Shown one piece after another: positions 50,878 to 61,545 of a DNA stretch of 64,000 bases. Position numbers and translations under genes: made by a program. The notes under the pieces were generated by a model. That model was not told the origin of the DNA and searched no databases. It worked only from the letters and a program-made list of their open reading frames with translations. The first letter of the stretch is position 1, and every line of letters starts with the position of its first letter. Source of the DNA: Cordylochernes scorpioides (taxonomy: Eukaryota > Arthropoda > Arachnida > Pseudoscorpiones > Chernetidae); NCBI GenBank assembly GCA_030710605.1, contig CP092863.1, forward strand, positions 63,076,508-63,140,507, given 5' to 3'.

Positions 50878-51150
50878 CATATATTAATTTTTCTTTCTTT
50901 CTTACTTTCAAACGTTATTTATTTAAAAAGAGCTTATTATTATTTTTTAATTGAATATAAATTAACTTCTTCAATGTATTAAATCGAATATAAATAAACT
51001 TCTTGAATGTATCAATTTGAATATATAAATTAACTTCTTGAATGTATCAATTCGAATATATAAATTAACTTTTTTTGAAATGTATCAATTGGAATATAAA
51101 TTATATTTTTTGAAATATATCAATTCGAATGTAAATTAACTTTTAGAAAT
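50878..51150. repeat. Diverged tandem repeat of about 35 bp
   Basis: Units resembling AATATAAATTAACTTCTTGA-ATGTATCAATTC are repeated about seven times and resume after the TRIM (51862-51990). This is internal sequence of the enclosing non-coding LTR element. Confidence 0.65.
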
Positions 51151-51154
51151 ATAT

Positions 51155-51341
51155 TGCCACGTGGAAAATTAGGGAAGACAAAAACTTCAGAAGGAAACAA
51201 AATTTATTTCAGGGAAAGACAAACTAAGAATTGTAAACAAAAGAGAAGCCACGAGGGAAATTTACAGAGTCGCAAGATATAAACATAAAAATGCCCACTC
51301 TGTTAATAAAAAATAATAAAATTAATAAATACTATGTTACA
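51155..51341 (-). repeat. TRIM 3' LTR
   Basis: 187 bp, partner at 51672-51858 with only a few differences. Confidence 0.88.
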
Positions 51342-51671
51342 TAGCTTCTTCCCTATGGGAGCTGTGACCCACAGCTAGCAATTATTGTAGATATTGACAT
51401 GGATCTGACGTGCTTCTGCCAAGGATTCCATCGAAGTCTTGGAACTTTGTCCCTAGTACCTTTGCGTCCTTTTTCTTGCGGCGTGAAGAGCGGCTTTGCG
51501 TCGTATCGTCTATAGGGACATCATCATCTCGGAGGGAAGTCTTGGCTTTGACACGGCGGTGGAATCCTGGAGCCAGTCTCTAAAAATGTGGATTACAGCA
51601 CCCATGGCTTCAAATTCTTCTCGGCGATCTTCAGGTTGTCTTCCCTAACTTACCCGGCATCTCCACCAAAA

Positions 51672-51858
51672 TGCCACGTGAAAATTAGGGAAGACAAAAA
51701 CTTGAGGAGGAAACAACAATTTATTTCAGGGAAGGACAAACTAAGAATTGTAAACAAAAGATAAGCCATGAGGGAAATTTACAGAGTCGCAAGATATAAA
51801 CATAAAAATGACCACTCTGTTAATAAAAAATAATAAAATTAATAAATACTATGTTACA
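51672..51858 (-). repeat. TRIM 5' LTR
   Basis: Followed on the minus strand by the tRNA-Ala-type primer site. Confidence 0.88.
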
Positions 51859-52100
51859 ATATCATTTCGAATATTAATTGACTTTTTTGAAATAGATCTC
51901 TTTGAATATAAATGAATTTTTTAAAAATATATCAATTCAAATATAAAGTAACTTTTTGAAATGTATGAATTAAATATAAATTATCACTAATTTCACTTTT
52001 CAATATGATTTACATATATCTAGTTTTCTCTAAATTTCGAACGTTAGGCTTAATATTTTCAGAATTTTACTTATCTTTTCGTTTCTCAGCGCTGCCACCA

Positions 52101-52290
52101 TGTTTTATAATTTATACTGTTTCTCTTTAACATTTAACCTTATTTAAACATATTTATAATATAGTTACAGTCTATATATATAGCCATGCAATACAGTACC
52201 ACGCTAGATGAATTACATATTTATTGTGCTCAATTGATGATACAGTGTTGCCAGATCTTTATATTTACACAGATTATACTATATACAACA
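52101..52290 (-). repeat. 5' LTR of the non-coding LTR element
   Basis: 190 bp, partner of 37336-37527; TCTTC follows. Confidence 0.88.
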
Positions 52291-52295
52291 TCTTC

Positions 52296-52420
52296 TTAAT
52301 TCATCCTTTCATACTTCATCCCTAATGTTAGACATAATCGTTATTTATCCTTAAAATAAATTTCGATTTTTGCGTTCAAAAGAAACACATGCGGGATAAT
52401 TGTCAAATGTCGTTTTACAA
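52296..52420. mobile_element. M2 palindromic MITE, right half
   Basis: TTAATTCATCCTTTCATACT through GACAATTGTC-type arm to GTCGTTTTACAA, completing the half at 37216-37330. Confidence 0.85.
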
Positions 52421-52426
52421 CAATTT

Positions 52427-52636
52427 TTTTTAACGAAAGAAAGATTGCTGGAGGGTAGTATTCATGTACCAAAAGAGACACCTATCTCTTCAAAATTACA
52501 TCAAAACGATACATTTTTGTTTTTCACCTCTGTGCAGGACACACAGGTAGTGATAAAAGAATGTGCTACAGTACCAACTTTTGTAAAATCTAAAAATGAT
52601 TTTAATACACAGTATCAATATTTGGATTTAATTTAG
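52427..52636 (+). CDS. Short open frame of unknown function
   Basis: About 70 residues after the MITE end, with balanced amino-acid use (for example GSIHVPKETPISSKLHQNDT and VVIKECATVPTFVKSKN) and no repeat family match in the window. It might be a last exon whose upstream part lies across the MITE, or chance. A start inside the MITE (52400) is unlikely to be native. Sequence 52640-52767 holds an M3 fragment and then the duplication boundary. Confidence 0.25.
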   Translation, partial: FLTKERLLEGSIHVPKETPISSKLHQNDTFLFFTSVQDTQVVIKECATVPTFVKSKNDFNTQYQYLDLI

Positions 52637-53149
52637 TGATAATTTTTTAATATAAATAAAAAACACTTTTCACTTCCCTTTCTAGAAAGGAAAAAAAAAT
52701 TGAAGGGCCTGACTCATCTTTAATGAACTTCCAGCTGTTTGCCAGTTTATACTTCCAGACCGCTTTAATATCGCATTGGGTTGTATTCAGGCGTATATAT
52801 CATGCACTTTTGAAAAGTTTTTTATTTATCGTTTTCTTCATATACATAATTTAAAAATTTATATTTCAACTTATATATAACTTATTAAATCCAATATATA
52901 CCTTTTTATTATCTAATATTTACCCATTGTAATTATGTAAATAAAAAAGTTGTAAATAATCCCTTCCCTAAGTTTAAAACTACCAGACGACACATCAGCT
53001 AGATGTCCACCACCTGTTGACCAACCTGGACAATTGGAGAGTCCTGTTTTACTTCCTATGTGTATCTCTATAAATAAAAATTATAATATTTTTTTTTTGC
53101 CAATTGAATAGGAAAAAGGCATTTTTTGATTGTGTTAAACAAACTCTTT

Positions 53150-53458
53150 TTTTTTGCTCATCCCTAGTACACGTGGTACAGGCCAAAATAATCATGGTAG
53201 GTTGAAGAAGGCGACTGCTTTTATTGTAAGTGCACCACATGTTTACACATGTGAAAAGCAGTTTGACTTTGCATTTACAAATATACCTGAGCCCTGTTTG
53301 GTTACTTACATTCGCCGGTGGGGTTGGACTTTTGCAAGAATTGGGGGCCATTGGAGCATTTTTGTTTTTAATCAGAAAAAAAGTGCCCAATGTGGGAATC
53401 GAACACCCTGGTCGTAGCGTTCGAAAACCAACGGTTTAGATCATCCTTCCACCGACCC
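53150..53458 (-). mobile_element. SINE family B, copy B
   Basis: Same insertion as at 389-698, with AACAAACTCTT on each side. Confidence 0.8.
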
Positions 53459-53689
53459 CCAACAAACTCTTGATAAATAAAAATAAGTAATATTGATTAT
53501 CATAGGCTAATATTCTAGGATTTAATGGGAAAACATTTTTTGATATATTTATAGATGGCGCCAACAATCATGAAAAAAACCTTATTTTCTTAATTCGACC
53601 ATCTGAACTGGTATTTCCTCTATTCTTTTATTTTCATAATGCATACCAATATAACATATTATAAACTTATATATGATATGTAAATTATT

Positions 53690-53945
53690 TTTGACGCTGC
53701 CCGGTTTCCCGACCGGCCTTGCATATGTAACCGCCCCTGACGATGTCGTGTGATGGAACACAGAGCATTGCGGTCTTTCTGCTCTCCACGGTCACCCTTG
53801 GGCTCAATACTATTGGACCCGTCTCTGCCTCCCCCTTATCTCCGCGGATCACCACCCTGTCCCACTCCTCTACATCCCGGCTCTCCTGGCCTCACCTGGC
53901 GATGATCCCCTGGCCACCCATCCCCAGGTCCCTCCAACAGTTTAA
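53690..53945. other. GC-rich block, copy B
   Basis: Duplicate of 925-1185, nearly identical. Confidence 0.4.
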
Positions 53946-54191
53946 TATATATAAAATGAAAGGATATATATAGTGCTTTGTATATATTCGACTATGGGGC
54001 TCAAAAATCATCCATTCTGGTGGAAAGATATTTCCGATATGTTTTTTTTTTATTTTTTTTTCTAAGGCCCTTACTGCAATGGTAAAATAAATAGGAGGCC
54101 CTCGCACATCAGTTTTTTAAAAGAAACATACATGTCAAAAATAGCTTAAATTTCTTATAACAGATGGCGCGCTAATAAATTATATAAACTA

Positions 54192-54403
54192 ACTAGACGA
54201 ATGACCCGGGCAACGCCCGGGTTTACACGATTAAATGTATATTACATATGGAAGATGGACGTAGTTCCCGGAGGTCACCCGCGAGGCTTTTTTCTGTGTC
54301 ACCAACTCTGCCCCCGCGCGCCAGGACCTCTTGATCCCTCTGATTGGTCGGTGGGAACTTGGACTGTCCAACCGGCCGGCAGCCGGACGATTACATTTTC
54401 TCG

Positions 54404-54435
<32 letters not shown>

Positions 54436-54750
54436 GGGGCAGGGAAGTCACGTGCTCGCTGGCAGCCAACGGGCGCGCGCCGCCGGCAGATCGCCCGCGT
54501 TCTAGAGGGCGCTGCTCGTGAGCTAAGTAGAATAATTTGAATATATAATTTTAATAATTGATTTATATATATTTTAAAATAGCCTATCGTCATCCCCGTT
54601 ATTTTTTACCTATGTATGGAAATTTTGGTTTGAATTAGTGAACTACTGCGAATTTGTATACCGGGCATACAGACCAACAAACAGACAAACATTCATTTAC
54701 AAGTATCTGATTCATTGTTTAATGAAAGTTTTGTCCACTTATACTACTAG
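54192..54750 (-). mobile_element. Helitron/Helentron-like element, copy B
   Basis: Duplicate of 1430-1981. The internal G run is 28 long here against 13, and a short ACAAACATACAAAC segment is shorter. Confidence 0.6.
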
Positions 54751-55636
54751 TTTATCTGATTGGTGAGAATATGGTTTAAAAAAGAAAACTGGAAGACAAA
54801 TAGTGGTTTGCATTGTTAGAATATTACACAGAGTAGCAATGGCTATAGATAAGATTGAGTTTGAAAGGGGGGATCTTTTGTATATAATAATTATTTTATT
54901 TTTTATTACAAAACACACGCTATATCTTATGTGGATTTATTCGTGTAAATGTTTAAACTATTTATGTACATAGTTTTTAAATATATATATAAATTATTTG
55001 TAGTTTTAGATAGAGAGAGAGAGAGTGAAGTTATTAAAATTTTAGAGCAATAAATTACACTAGAAATAAAGATTATGCAGATACATATTATCAAAAGTCC
55101 AATATATCTTTAAAGTTACAACCAGTAAAACAGTGGCACAAATATAAAATATTCCAAAACAATAACACTAATTAAAAAACTATGCTAATTAAAACTATAA
55201 ATTTAAATTCTTAATGTAATTCAGGTCCACGGCATTTGATATATGTCATTATTGTTAATTTTCATTTTGATGATTAATAAATTAGGTTTGAGGTATCAAA
55301 ACTTCCTTTTTGTTCAAACACAGCAACGTGTGAACGGGAACAGCTAGGTGGAGCAGAGTATCAAACATAAAGTTATCTTGACAAGCATAGATTCAGTAAG
55401 GATTGGATGTTTGCTAGAATCGTTTTAACAAATGTTCGTTAGGCAAACTTTTACTCGGGTAAAAACCGGGCGAAGCCGGGTACATTCGCTAGTATTCTTA
55501 TATTTACCCAGTGACAAGGGCAATGACCAAGGTTTACCCGTAGGTTCTGTGAAGACACATTTTTCATCGCAGTAAGGACAGTAGAAATTTTATTTATTTG
55601 TTAAAAGAAACATTCGCGTCTTAATGTCTTCATTCG

Positions 55637-55999
55637 TTATATATAGAGGACTGCAAGGATGGCCAGGTATATATGGTCCAGAGTGAGTTGGGTGTTGTGA
55701 CAGTTATTGCAATTACTGTAGGATCTAGTCATGTCTGGGTTTATATTCATTCCTTTAAAATGTCCTGTTCTGATTCTTGAAATTGTTGTTTTTAATTCTC
55801 TCTTAATGTTAAGGTTGCCTATGGGCTGGAGTATTTTGGTTTTTGTAATGAGTTTTTCTATCGTATTTGCGTCTCTCAATGTTATTGAATTGGTTTCCAG
55901 TGCCTGTTTACGTCCTACATTCGCTAGGCCATCAGCCTGTTCATTGCCCTCTATTCCAACATGAGCTGGTATCCATTGCAAGGTACATCTTTTGTACAT
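55637..55999 (-). pseudogene. LINE RNase H fragment, copy B
   Basis: Same 120 residues as at 2868-3230, without amino-acid change; see that entry for motifs. Conservation here reflects youth of the duplication and not selection, since no RT accompanies either copy. Confidence 0.75.
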
Positions 56000-56205
56000 T
56001 GTGTCAAGGGGTGAATGAGTATTTTCATAGAATGTTTAAACTTGACTCCTCCAACCTTCAATAAGAGATAGCCTCTAGGTGAGACCTGAGTGTATCCGTT
56101 TTTAGGTAGTCTCTTAAAGAAGGTTTTACTGTGTATAACAAAGTCAATTTAAACCTTTTTTTACAAATATATTTCAAATTTTATTCATTTAATCTCAAAA
56201 GAGAG

Positions 56206-56925
56206 AGATATTCGTAACTCAGGGAGCACAGAACGCCAACTACCCAGGGAGTCCAGCTTACCAGTATGGACTAGTGCTAAGCGCTTTTACTCGCGTCCTG
56301 TTTTGATTACTGAGTTGAACCTGTTAACCAGGAAGTTCCATGCTTCAGAGAGAGATATTTATAACCCAGGGAGCGCAGAACACCAACTACCCGGGGAGTC
56401 CAGCTCACTAGTATGGACTAGTGCTAAGCGCCTTTACTCGCGTCCTGTTTTGATTACTGAGTTGAACCTGTTAACCAGGAAGTTCCATGCTTCAGAGAGA
56501 GATATTTATAACCCAGAGGGCGCAGAACACCAACTACCCCGGGAGTCCAGCTCACTAGTATGGACTAGTGCTAAGCGCTTTTACTCGCGTCCTGTTTTGA
56601 TTGCTGAGTTGAACCTGTTAACCAGGAAGTTCCATGCTTCAGAGAGAGATATTTATAACCCAGAGGGCGCAGAACACCAACTACCCCGGGAGTCCAGCTC
56701 ACTAGTATGGACTAGTGCTAAGCGCTTTCACTCGCGTCCTGTTTTTATTGCTGAGTTGAACCAGTTGACCAGGAAGTTCCATGCTTAAGTGAGATATATT
56801 TATAACCCAGGGAGAGCAGAACACCAACTACCTGAGGAGTCCAGCTCACTAGTATGGGCTAGTTTTGAGCGCTTTTACTCGCGTCCTGTTTGATTGATGA
56901 GTTGAACCAGTTGACTAAGAAGTTC
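56206..56925 (+). repeat. 147-bp minisatellite, about 5 units
   Basis: TATAACCCAG at 56360, 56507, 56654 and 56801, plus a degenerate first unit at 56213. One unit fewer than copy A; the open frame 56303-56788 still spans three full units. Confidence 0.9.
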
Positions 56926-57277
56926 CATGCTGGTGTTGAGTCTGGAAGACTAGCCATAGATCAATCTTGAGAGTATAAATTGTATTTATGAGAGTAGTAA
57001 ATAAGAAACCTATACTTTTAAATTCTTTCAAATAATAATAATAAAAAAGGTTTTTCAATATTTTAATATAATAAAAATATATTCTCATTCAGCGCACTTT
57101 CAAAAATTTCAATAATAATTATATTAAAATTTATATTCAATTAATATTCTGCGATTTAAAAAAATAATCTGTGTTCGCAATTTTTTTTCATTATTTTCCA
57201 GGATCAACATATTTCGATTATTTACTTCCATCGTTTGTGTTTAAATTTATTACTTCACATATAAAAAATAAGAATCA

Positions 57278-58213
57278 ATGTCTGATCAACTGGAACTAAG
57301 AGGCATTCTCCGTGGACATAATGGATGGGTGACTCAAATCTCAACAAATTATAGTCATCCCAATATAATTATTTCATCTTCAAGAGACAAAAGTCTGATC
57401 ATCTGGAAAATCACTGAAGATAATAACAACTATGGCATTCCACATAAACGCCTCAAAGGACATGGTCACTTTGTTAGTGATTGTACCACAAGCATTGATG
57501 GTACCCATGCCCTCTCTGCATCATGGGACAAGACAATGCGTCTTTGGGATTTGAATACTGGTGTTTCAATCAAACGATTTGTAGGCCATAAGAACGATGT
57601 AACGTCTGTTTCCATGTCGGCCGACAGCAGAATAATCGCCTCTGGATCTAGAGACAAAACGGTCAAAATCTGGAACACCAATGGGGATAAGAAATTTGAA
57701 TTCGAAGACCATACAGAGTGGGTTTCAGCCGTAAGTTTTCTTCCTAACGAAACCCGAGATTTGGTCTCCGCCGGCTGGGACAAACAAGTAAATCTTTGGA
57801 ATATGTATAGGTGTAGATTGAAGTCCAGATATGTAGGACATAGACACCAAGTGAACGCATTGACTGTCTCACCTGATGGCAATGTTTGTCTATCTGGAAG
57901 CAAGGATGGAAAGATTCTAATGTGGGATACGAAAGAGCATAAATGTTTGACAATGATGGACAACAACGAGAGCGTTGAATCCCTGGCCATCAATCCAACC
58001 AAGAATTTCATGTCCTCGACTTGTGGACCTGCTATCAAACTGTGGGATTTGGACCACAAGACCCTAGTGGATGAGATACGACCTGGAGTCACTGCTTCCA
58101 GATCTCTCCAGCCGGACTTCATTTCCCAAGCTTGGTCCACGGATGGAACAACCCTCTACGCTGGATATACAGATGGCAACATCCGGGTATATAAAGTCAC
58201 CCCATATACATAA
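57278..58213 (+). CDS. RACK1: RACK1-like seven-WD40 scaffold protein, copy B
   Basis: A 311-residue intronless paralog of the gene at 4655-5590; family signatures are described there. It differs by K for T near residue 230, G for E near 272 and Y for H near 310, and by scattered third-position changes (for example GGCAAC for GGTAAC). It is open throughout, with identical start context and the same putative acceptor-like TTTTCCAG upstream. Both copies may be expressed; the preserved frames are compatible with function but the duplication is too young to prove selection. The 3' end again has AATAAAATTAATTT. Confidence 0.9.
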   Translation: MSDQLELRGILRGHNGWVTQISTNYSHPNIIISSSRDKSLIIWKITEDNNNYGIPHKRLKGHGHFVSDCTTSIDGTHALSASWDKTMRLWDLNTGVSIKRFVGHKNDVTSVSMSADSRIIASGSRDKTVKIWNTNGDKKFEFEDHTEWVSAVSFLPNETRDLVSAGWDKQVNLWNMYRCRLKSRYVGHRHQVNALTVSPDGNVCLSGSKDGKILMWDTKEHKCLTMMDNNESVESLAINPTKNFMSSTCGPAIKLWDLDHKTLVDEIRPGVTASRSLQPDFISQAWSTDGTTLYAGYTDGNIRVYKVTPYT

Positions 58214-58808
58214 TTTCATCTATTAAATAAAATTAATTTACTCCTTTCATAAATTGTCTTCTTTTAAATTCTTTAAACTTCTTTTTTTACGTTTTATAGG
58301 TAAATATATTAAAATATTATATATATATATATATGGTCAAAGAAATTAAAAATGAGCATGAATGGTAATCTTATCGGTAGGAAATCGATCTATAAAGAAA
58401 AGGTTACCTCACAAAGATGGCTAACTAGGAGTCAGTTTTGACGGTAGAGGCGACCTTTGCTTTTAAAGACGAGTATGCAAACTTTAGCTTAGACTGCCTG
58501 GTTTCCACCACACGAGGAAGACTTGAGAGGCTCATTTAAACTCCATATCTTGGACAATAATTTTTGTAAATTCATTTTAGATTTTCTTTTCTGTTTGATA
58601 AATCCAACCTTTCAGTTTTAATTTTGTTTTTAGTGGTGTTTATTGAATTGTATATAAGCTGCCAAAATGTATTTTGGCGCAAATATCCCAAGCTGGGATA
58701 TCGCGTCCTATATGTCAAATAATAAATTTAAAAAAAGATAAAACTTTAATAAACCTTAGGACTGACTGTCATTATAGACCTATTCCTAGGAATCTATCTA
58801 TCTATATA

Positions 58809-58967
58809 CAGTTAAACCTGTCTATAGCGCCCCCTCTAAATAGCGCCTCCCTCTCTATAGCGCCCGATTTTAAATACGTAGTACGATGCGATTTACATAA
58901 AAGTGACCTGTCTATAGCACCCTATTTTGGTGAGCCCTAAGAGAAGCGCTACAGACAGGTTTAACTA
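58809..58967. mobile_element. Pogo-like MITE, family P3, copy B
   Basis: CAGTTAAACCTGTCTATAGC to its inverse, partner of 6200-6358. The sequence from 58214 to here is RACK1 3' flank with the hairpin remnant seen at 5768. Confidence 0.78.
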
Positions 58968-59185
58968 TATATACACTGGTCCGCAAAATTAAAGGAACAA
59001 CATATTTTTTTATTTATCTCAAATTTTATTGAACATTTATCAATGAAATTTTATACACAAATTTATTTTTCCATTATTGATTAGAATACCCGATATCAAA
59101 GAATTCTAACGCGTATTTGATGCAAATTAGCCGGTAAAGCAATGATCTTCTTGCAGTCATTGCATAAATATCTTTGATATTGTTG

Positions 59186-59940
59186 TTAATATGGGGTGTG
59201 ATCGCCTTTAACTGATAGACAGGCTCTACATCGGTGACCCATACTAAGAATTAGGGAGTTTATCAGCTCCTGTGGAATCAACGCCCACTCTTGTGTTAAG
59301 ACTGTTTCTAGCTCATGAGTGTTTCTAGGAGGGGGTTGGAGGGCTGAGATCCGCCGTCCTAGGTTGTCCCATACATGCTCAATGTGATTTAGGTCTTGGG
59401 ATCGAGCTGGCCAATTCATCCGAGCAATTGCATGGTTTTGGAGAAAAGTGTCGACCACACCAGCCCTATGTGGACGGGCATTATCATCCATTATAAGAAG
59501 GTTTTCTACCATTTCTAATGATTGAGGCATCACATATGCTGCCAAGATTTCGTCCCGATACCTCTGTCCAGTCAGGGTTCCTTGCCGAAAAATGTGGAGT
59601 GCTGTGTGACCGTCCAAGAAGATTCCAGCCCAGACCATAAAACATTGGCTTCTGTAGGGATCCCTTTCAACCATATTTCGGGAATTATTTCTGGTTCCTA
59701 CCTCTCTCCAGACAAAGACACGACGATAATAGCTGTTTAGAGAGAATCTGGACTCATCAGTGAACATTACATGGCTCCATTCATCTGGATTCCAAGCGAC
59801 ATGTTGTCTGCGCCAAAGTTCCCTTGCTCTCTTTTGAGGTGGTGCCAACGGCACACAAATTATGGGTCGTCGAGCATAGAGGCCCTTCATGTGAAGCCTT
59901 CTGCGTATTGTATCAGTTGAAATGGGAGAAAACTTTCTTC
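59186..59940 (-). pseudogene. Tc1 transposase, DD34E, lacking the N-terminal DNA-binding part
   Basis: From the junction the frame reads STDTIRRRLHMKGLYARRP (end of the second helix-turn-helix), then D1 in FTDESRFSL, the GTRNN..MVERD and VWAGI segments, D2 in IMDDNARPHRA, and E3 in SQDLNHIEHVWD. I count 34 residues between D2 and E3, the Tc1 spacing. The frame is open further to 60115, but there it reads antisense of the right arm and is not transposase. The paired-like DNA-binding domain is missing, so no self-mobilisation is expected. Confidence 0.88.
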
Positions 59941-60176
59941 TAATGGATAATAATGCCCGTCCACATAGGGCTGATGTGGTCGACACTTTTCTCCAAAACC
60001 ATGCAAGTGCTCGGATGAATTGGCCAGCTCGATCTCCAGACCTAAATCCCATTGAGCATGTATGGGACAACCTAGGACGGCGGATCTCATCTCTCCAACC
60101 CCCTCCTAGAAACACTCATGAGCTAGAAACAGCCTTAACACAAGAGTGGGCGTTGATTCCACAGGAACTTTTATAA
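59922..60176 (+). pseudogene. Inverted second copy of Tc1 transposase 3' half
   Basis: The plus-strand frame has MDNNARPHRADVVDTF and SPDLNPIEHVWDNLG and ends QEWALIPQELL with a stop, equivalent to the minus-strand copy. Here the E3 motif keeps the canonical SPDLNPIE, where the other arm has SQDLNHIE. It contains only the D2 to E3 part (about 85 residues). The arms therefore derive from slightly different copies or have diverged since. Confidence 0.88.
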
Positions 60177-60465
60177 ACTCCCTAATTCTTAGTATGGGTC
60201 ACCGATGTAGAGCCTGTCTATCAGTTAAAGGCGACCACACCCCATATTAACAACCATTTCCAAGATATTTATACACTGACTGCAAGAAGATCATTGTTTG
60301 ACCGGCTAATTTGCATAAAATACGTGTTCGATTTCTTTGATTTCGGGTATTTTAATCAATAATGAAATAATAAATTTGTATATAAAATTTCATTGATAAA
60401 TGTTCAATAAAATTTGAGATATATGGAAAAAATATGCTGTTCCTTTAATTTTGCGGGCCAGTGTA

Positions 60466-60829
60466 TATAATTGAATGTGAGTCTGTCTGTACTCGATAAA
60501 TTCAAAATCCATACATCCAATCGCCGTGAAAATTAGAGAAATTATTAGGTATATCCCCGAGAAGGTTTTTGATTAAAAAAATCAGAGTTGGGTTTCTAAC
60601 ACTACTAAGATAAAATTCACCTTAAATCATCAAATATCATTTCATGATGATATTTAATAATTACAAAAATATTGTTCAATTGAAATTCGTTTGCAATATT
60701 GTATAATATCATAAGTGAAGAAGCATGTTTGTTCTACCATCAAAGTATTTTGGTATACTTATATTTTGTGAAAAAACAAATTCAACATTTTATTTTGATA
60801 TCAAAAATAATATATATATGTCGTAAACC
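60466..60829. other. AT-rich intergenic, copy B
   Basis: Partner of 6495-6850. No gene. Confidence 0.5.
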
Positions 60830-61316
60830 CGGATAAGCCAACAAGTGAGTTGGAAGCAGTCGGGGTTGAGTGGCAAGGCGTGCAGAGTGGGAAGTCCGCA
60901 CGGGACAGTAAGGACAAAGTTTGGGATAAAAAGACGCTCTCCCAGTACGTCTCAAGTGGCACCAGAACCAGGGGAAAGTTGAGGATTAACAGAGGAAAGC
61001 TCGGCGTCCTGCATGAAGCCGCGGGGGCAGAGAGGAGCCGCCACGAGGGCCGCCGTGAGATGACAACGGACCTAGACTCAGCGGGCCTGTCCGAAATATC
61101 CACTGTAACCTAACTAACTGTCAACATCCGGACCAACGCCCTTTTTGTCCCTCTCTGGATCTCCCGGGTGTTGATGCCCATTGGTCAGTCTTATGTGGGT
61201 CATCCTCCCCTCCCCTGGGATCCGGTGGAAAGCTGGTGTCACTTTGAGACGACTAGAAAAGACGTCATACTTTATTACTTACATATGACATTGTTTAAAT
61301 TACGATATATATATAT
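60830..61316 (+). other. GC-rich insert private to copy B
   Basis: About 490 bp between two TATATATATGTCGTA strings (about 60813-60828 and 61309-61324); copy A has that string once. It includes an 87-codon frame (60850-61113) rich in Arg, Ser and Gly and a following segment with CTGTAACCTAACTAACTG. It could be the 3' end of a LINE with its UTR. I do not recognise the protein. Confidence 0.5.
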
Positions 61317-61545
61317 ATGTCGTACCACAAGTACTAGCAGTCAGGGGGCCTCGTGGTCAGGCGTCAAAGGGTAACACAAAGGACGAGGCAGGTTGGATGT
61401 CACCTAGAAGAGAGGCCAGCGCCGATGACGCGGCAAGGTCCAAGGGTGTGATCTTCGCGAGAATGAGAGATGATCTATTGTTGTCCAGCCTGTTTGTCGG
61501 TGTTCCGCGGATGTCGTAAAACCGAGAGGAAATGACAAAATATTT
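61317..61545. other. GC-rich block, copy B
   Basis: Duplicate of 6866-7095 with a 20-bp deletion (the GTAAGAATGGTAAAGATGAT part of copy A is missing) and several substitutions. Confidence 0.35.

Larger units (their letters stand above)
51155..51858 (-). mobile_element. Miniature LTR retrotransposon (TRIM), 704 bp
   Basis: LTRs of 187 bp at 51155-51341 and 51672-51858 (TGCCACGTG...ATGTTACA), ATAT on both sides. On the minus strand TGGTGGAGATGCCGGGTA, three or four bases inside the 5' LTR, is the perfect inverse of an arthropod tRNA-Ala-like 3' end including CCA. AGGGAAGAAG before the 3' LTR is the polypurine tract. The 330-bp core encodes nothing. Confidence 0.88.
37336..52290 (-). mobile_element. 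Non-coding LTR retrotransposon (LARD/TRIM-like) carrying three nested elements
   Basis: LTRs at 37336-37527 and 52101-52290 (TGTT...AACA, about 97 percent identical) are flanked by TCTTC at 37331-37335 and 52291-52295. Read on the minus strand, TGGTGGCAGCGCTGAG follows the 5' LTR directly, matching the 3' end of a tRNA-Leu (GCTGCCACCA), and AAAAGGAGAACA precedes the 3' LTR as polypurine tract. Without the nested copia, gypsy and TRIM, only about 1.9 kb remains and no gag or pol is visible. Confidence 0.88.
58974..60463. mobile_element. Tc1-like element rearranged into a fold-back with two 3' halves
   Basis: Ends CACTGGTCCGCAAAATTAAA and its inverse, TA at 58972-58973 and 60464-60465. Left arm 58974-59510 and right arm 59939-60463 are inverted copies of the same transposase 3' half plus flank. 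The 430-bp centre holds the middle of the transposase on the minus strand. Absent from copy A. Confidence 0.88.

Noticed and set aside
59941-60115. N-terminal part of the minus-strand Tc1 frame
   Set aside because: It reads the antisense of the inverted right arm and has no transposase similarity.
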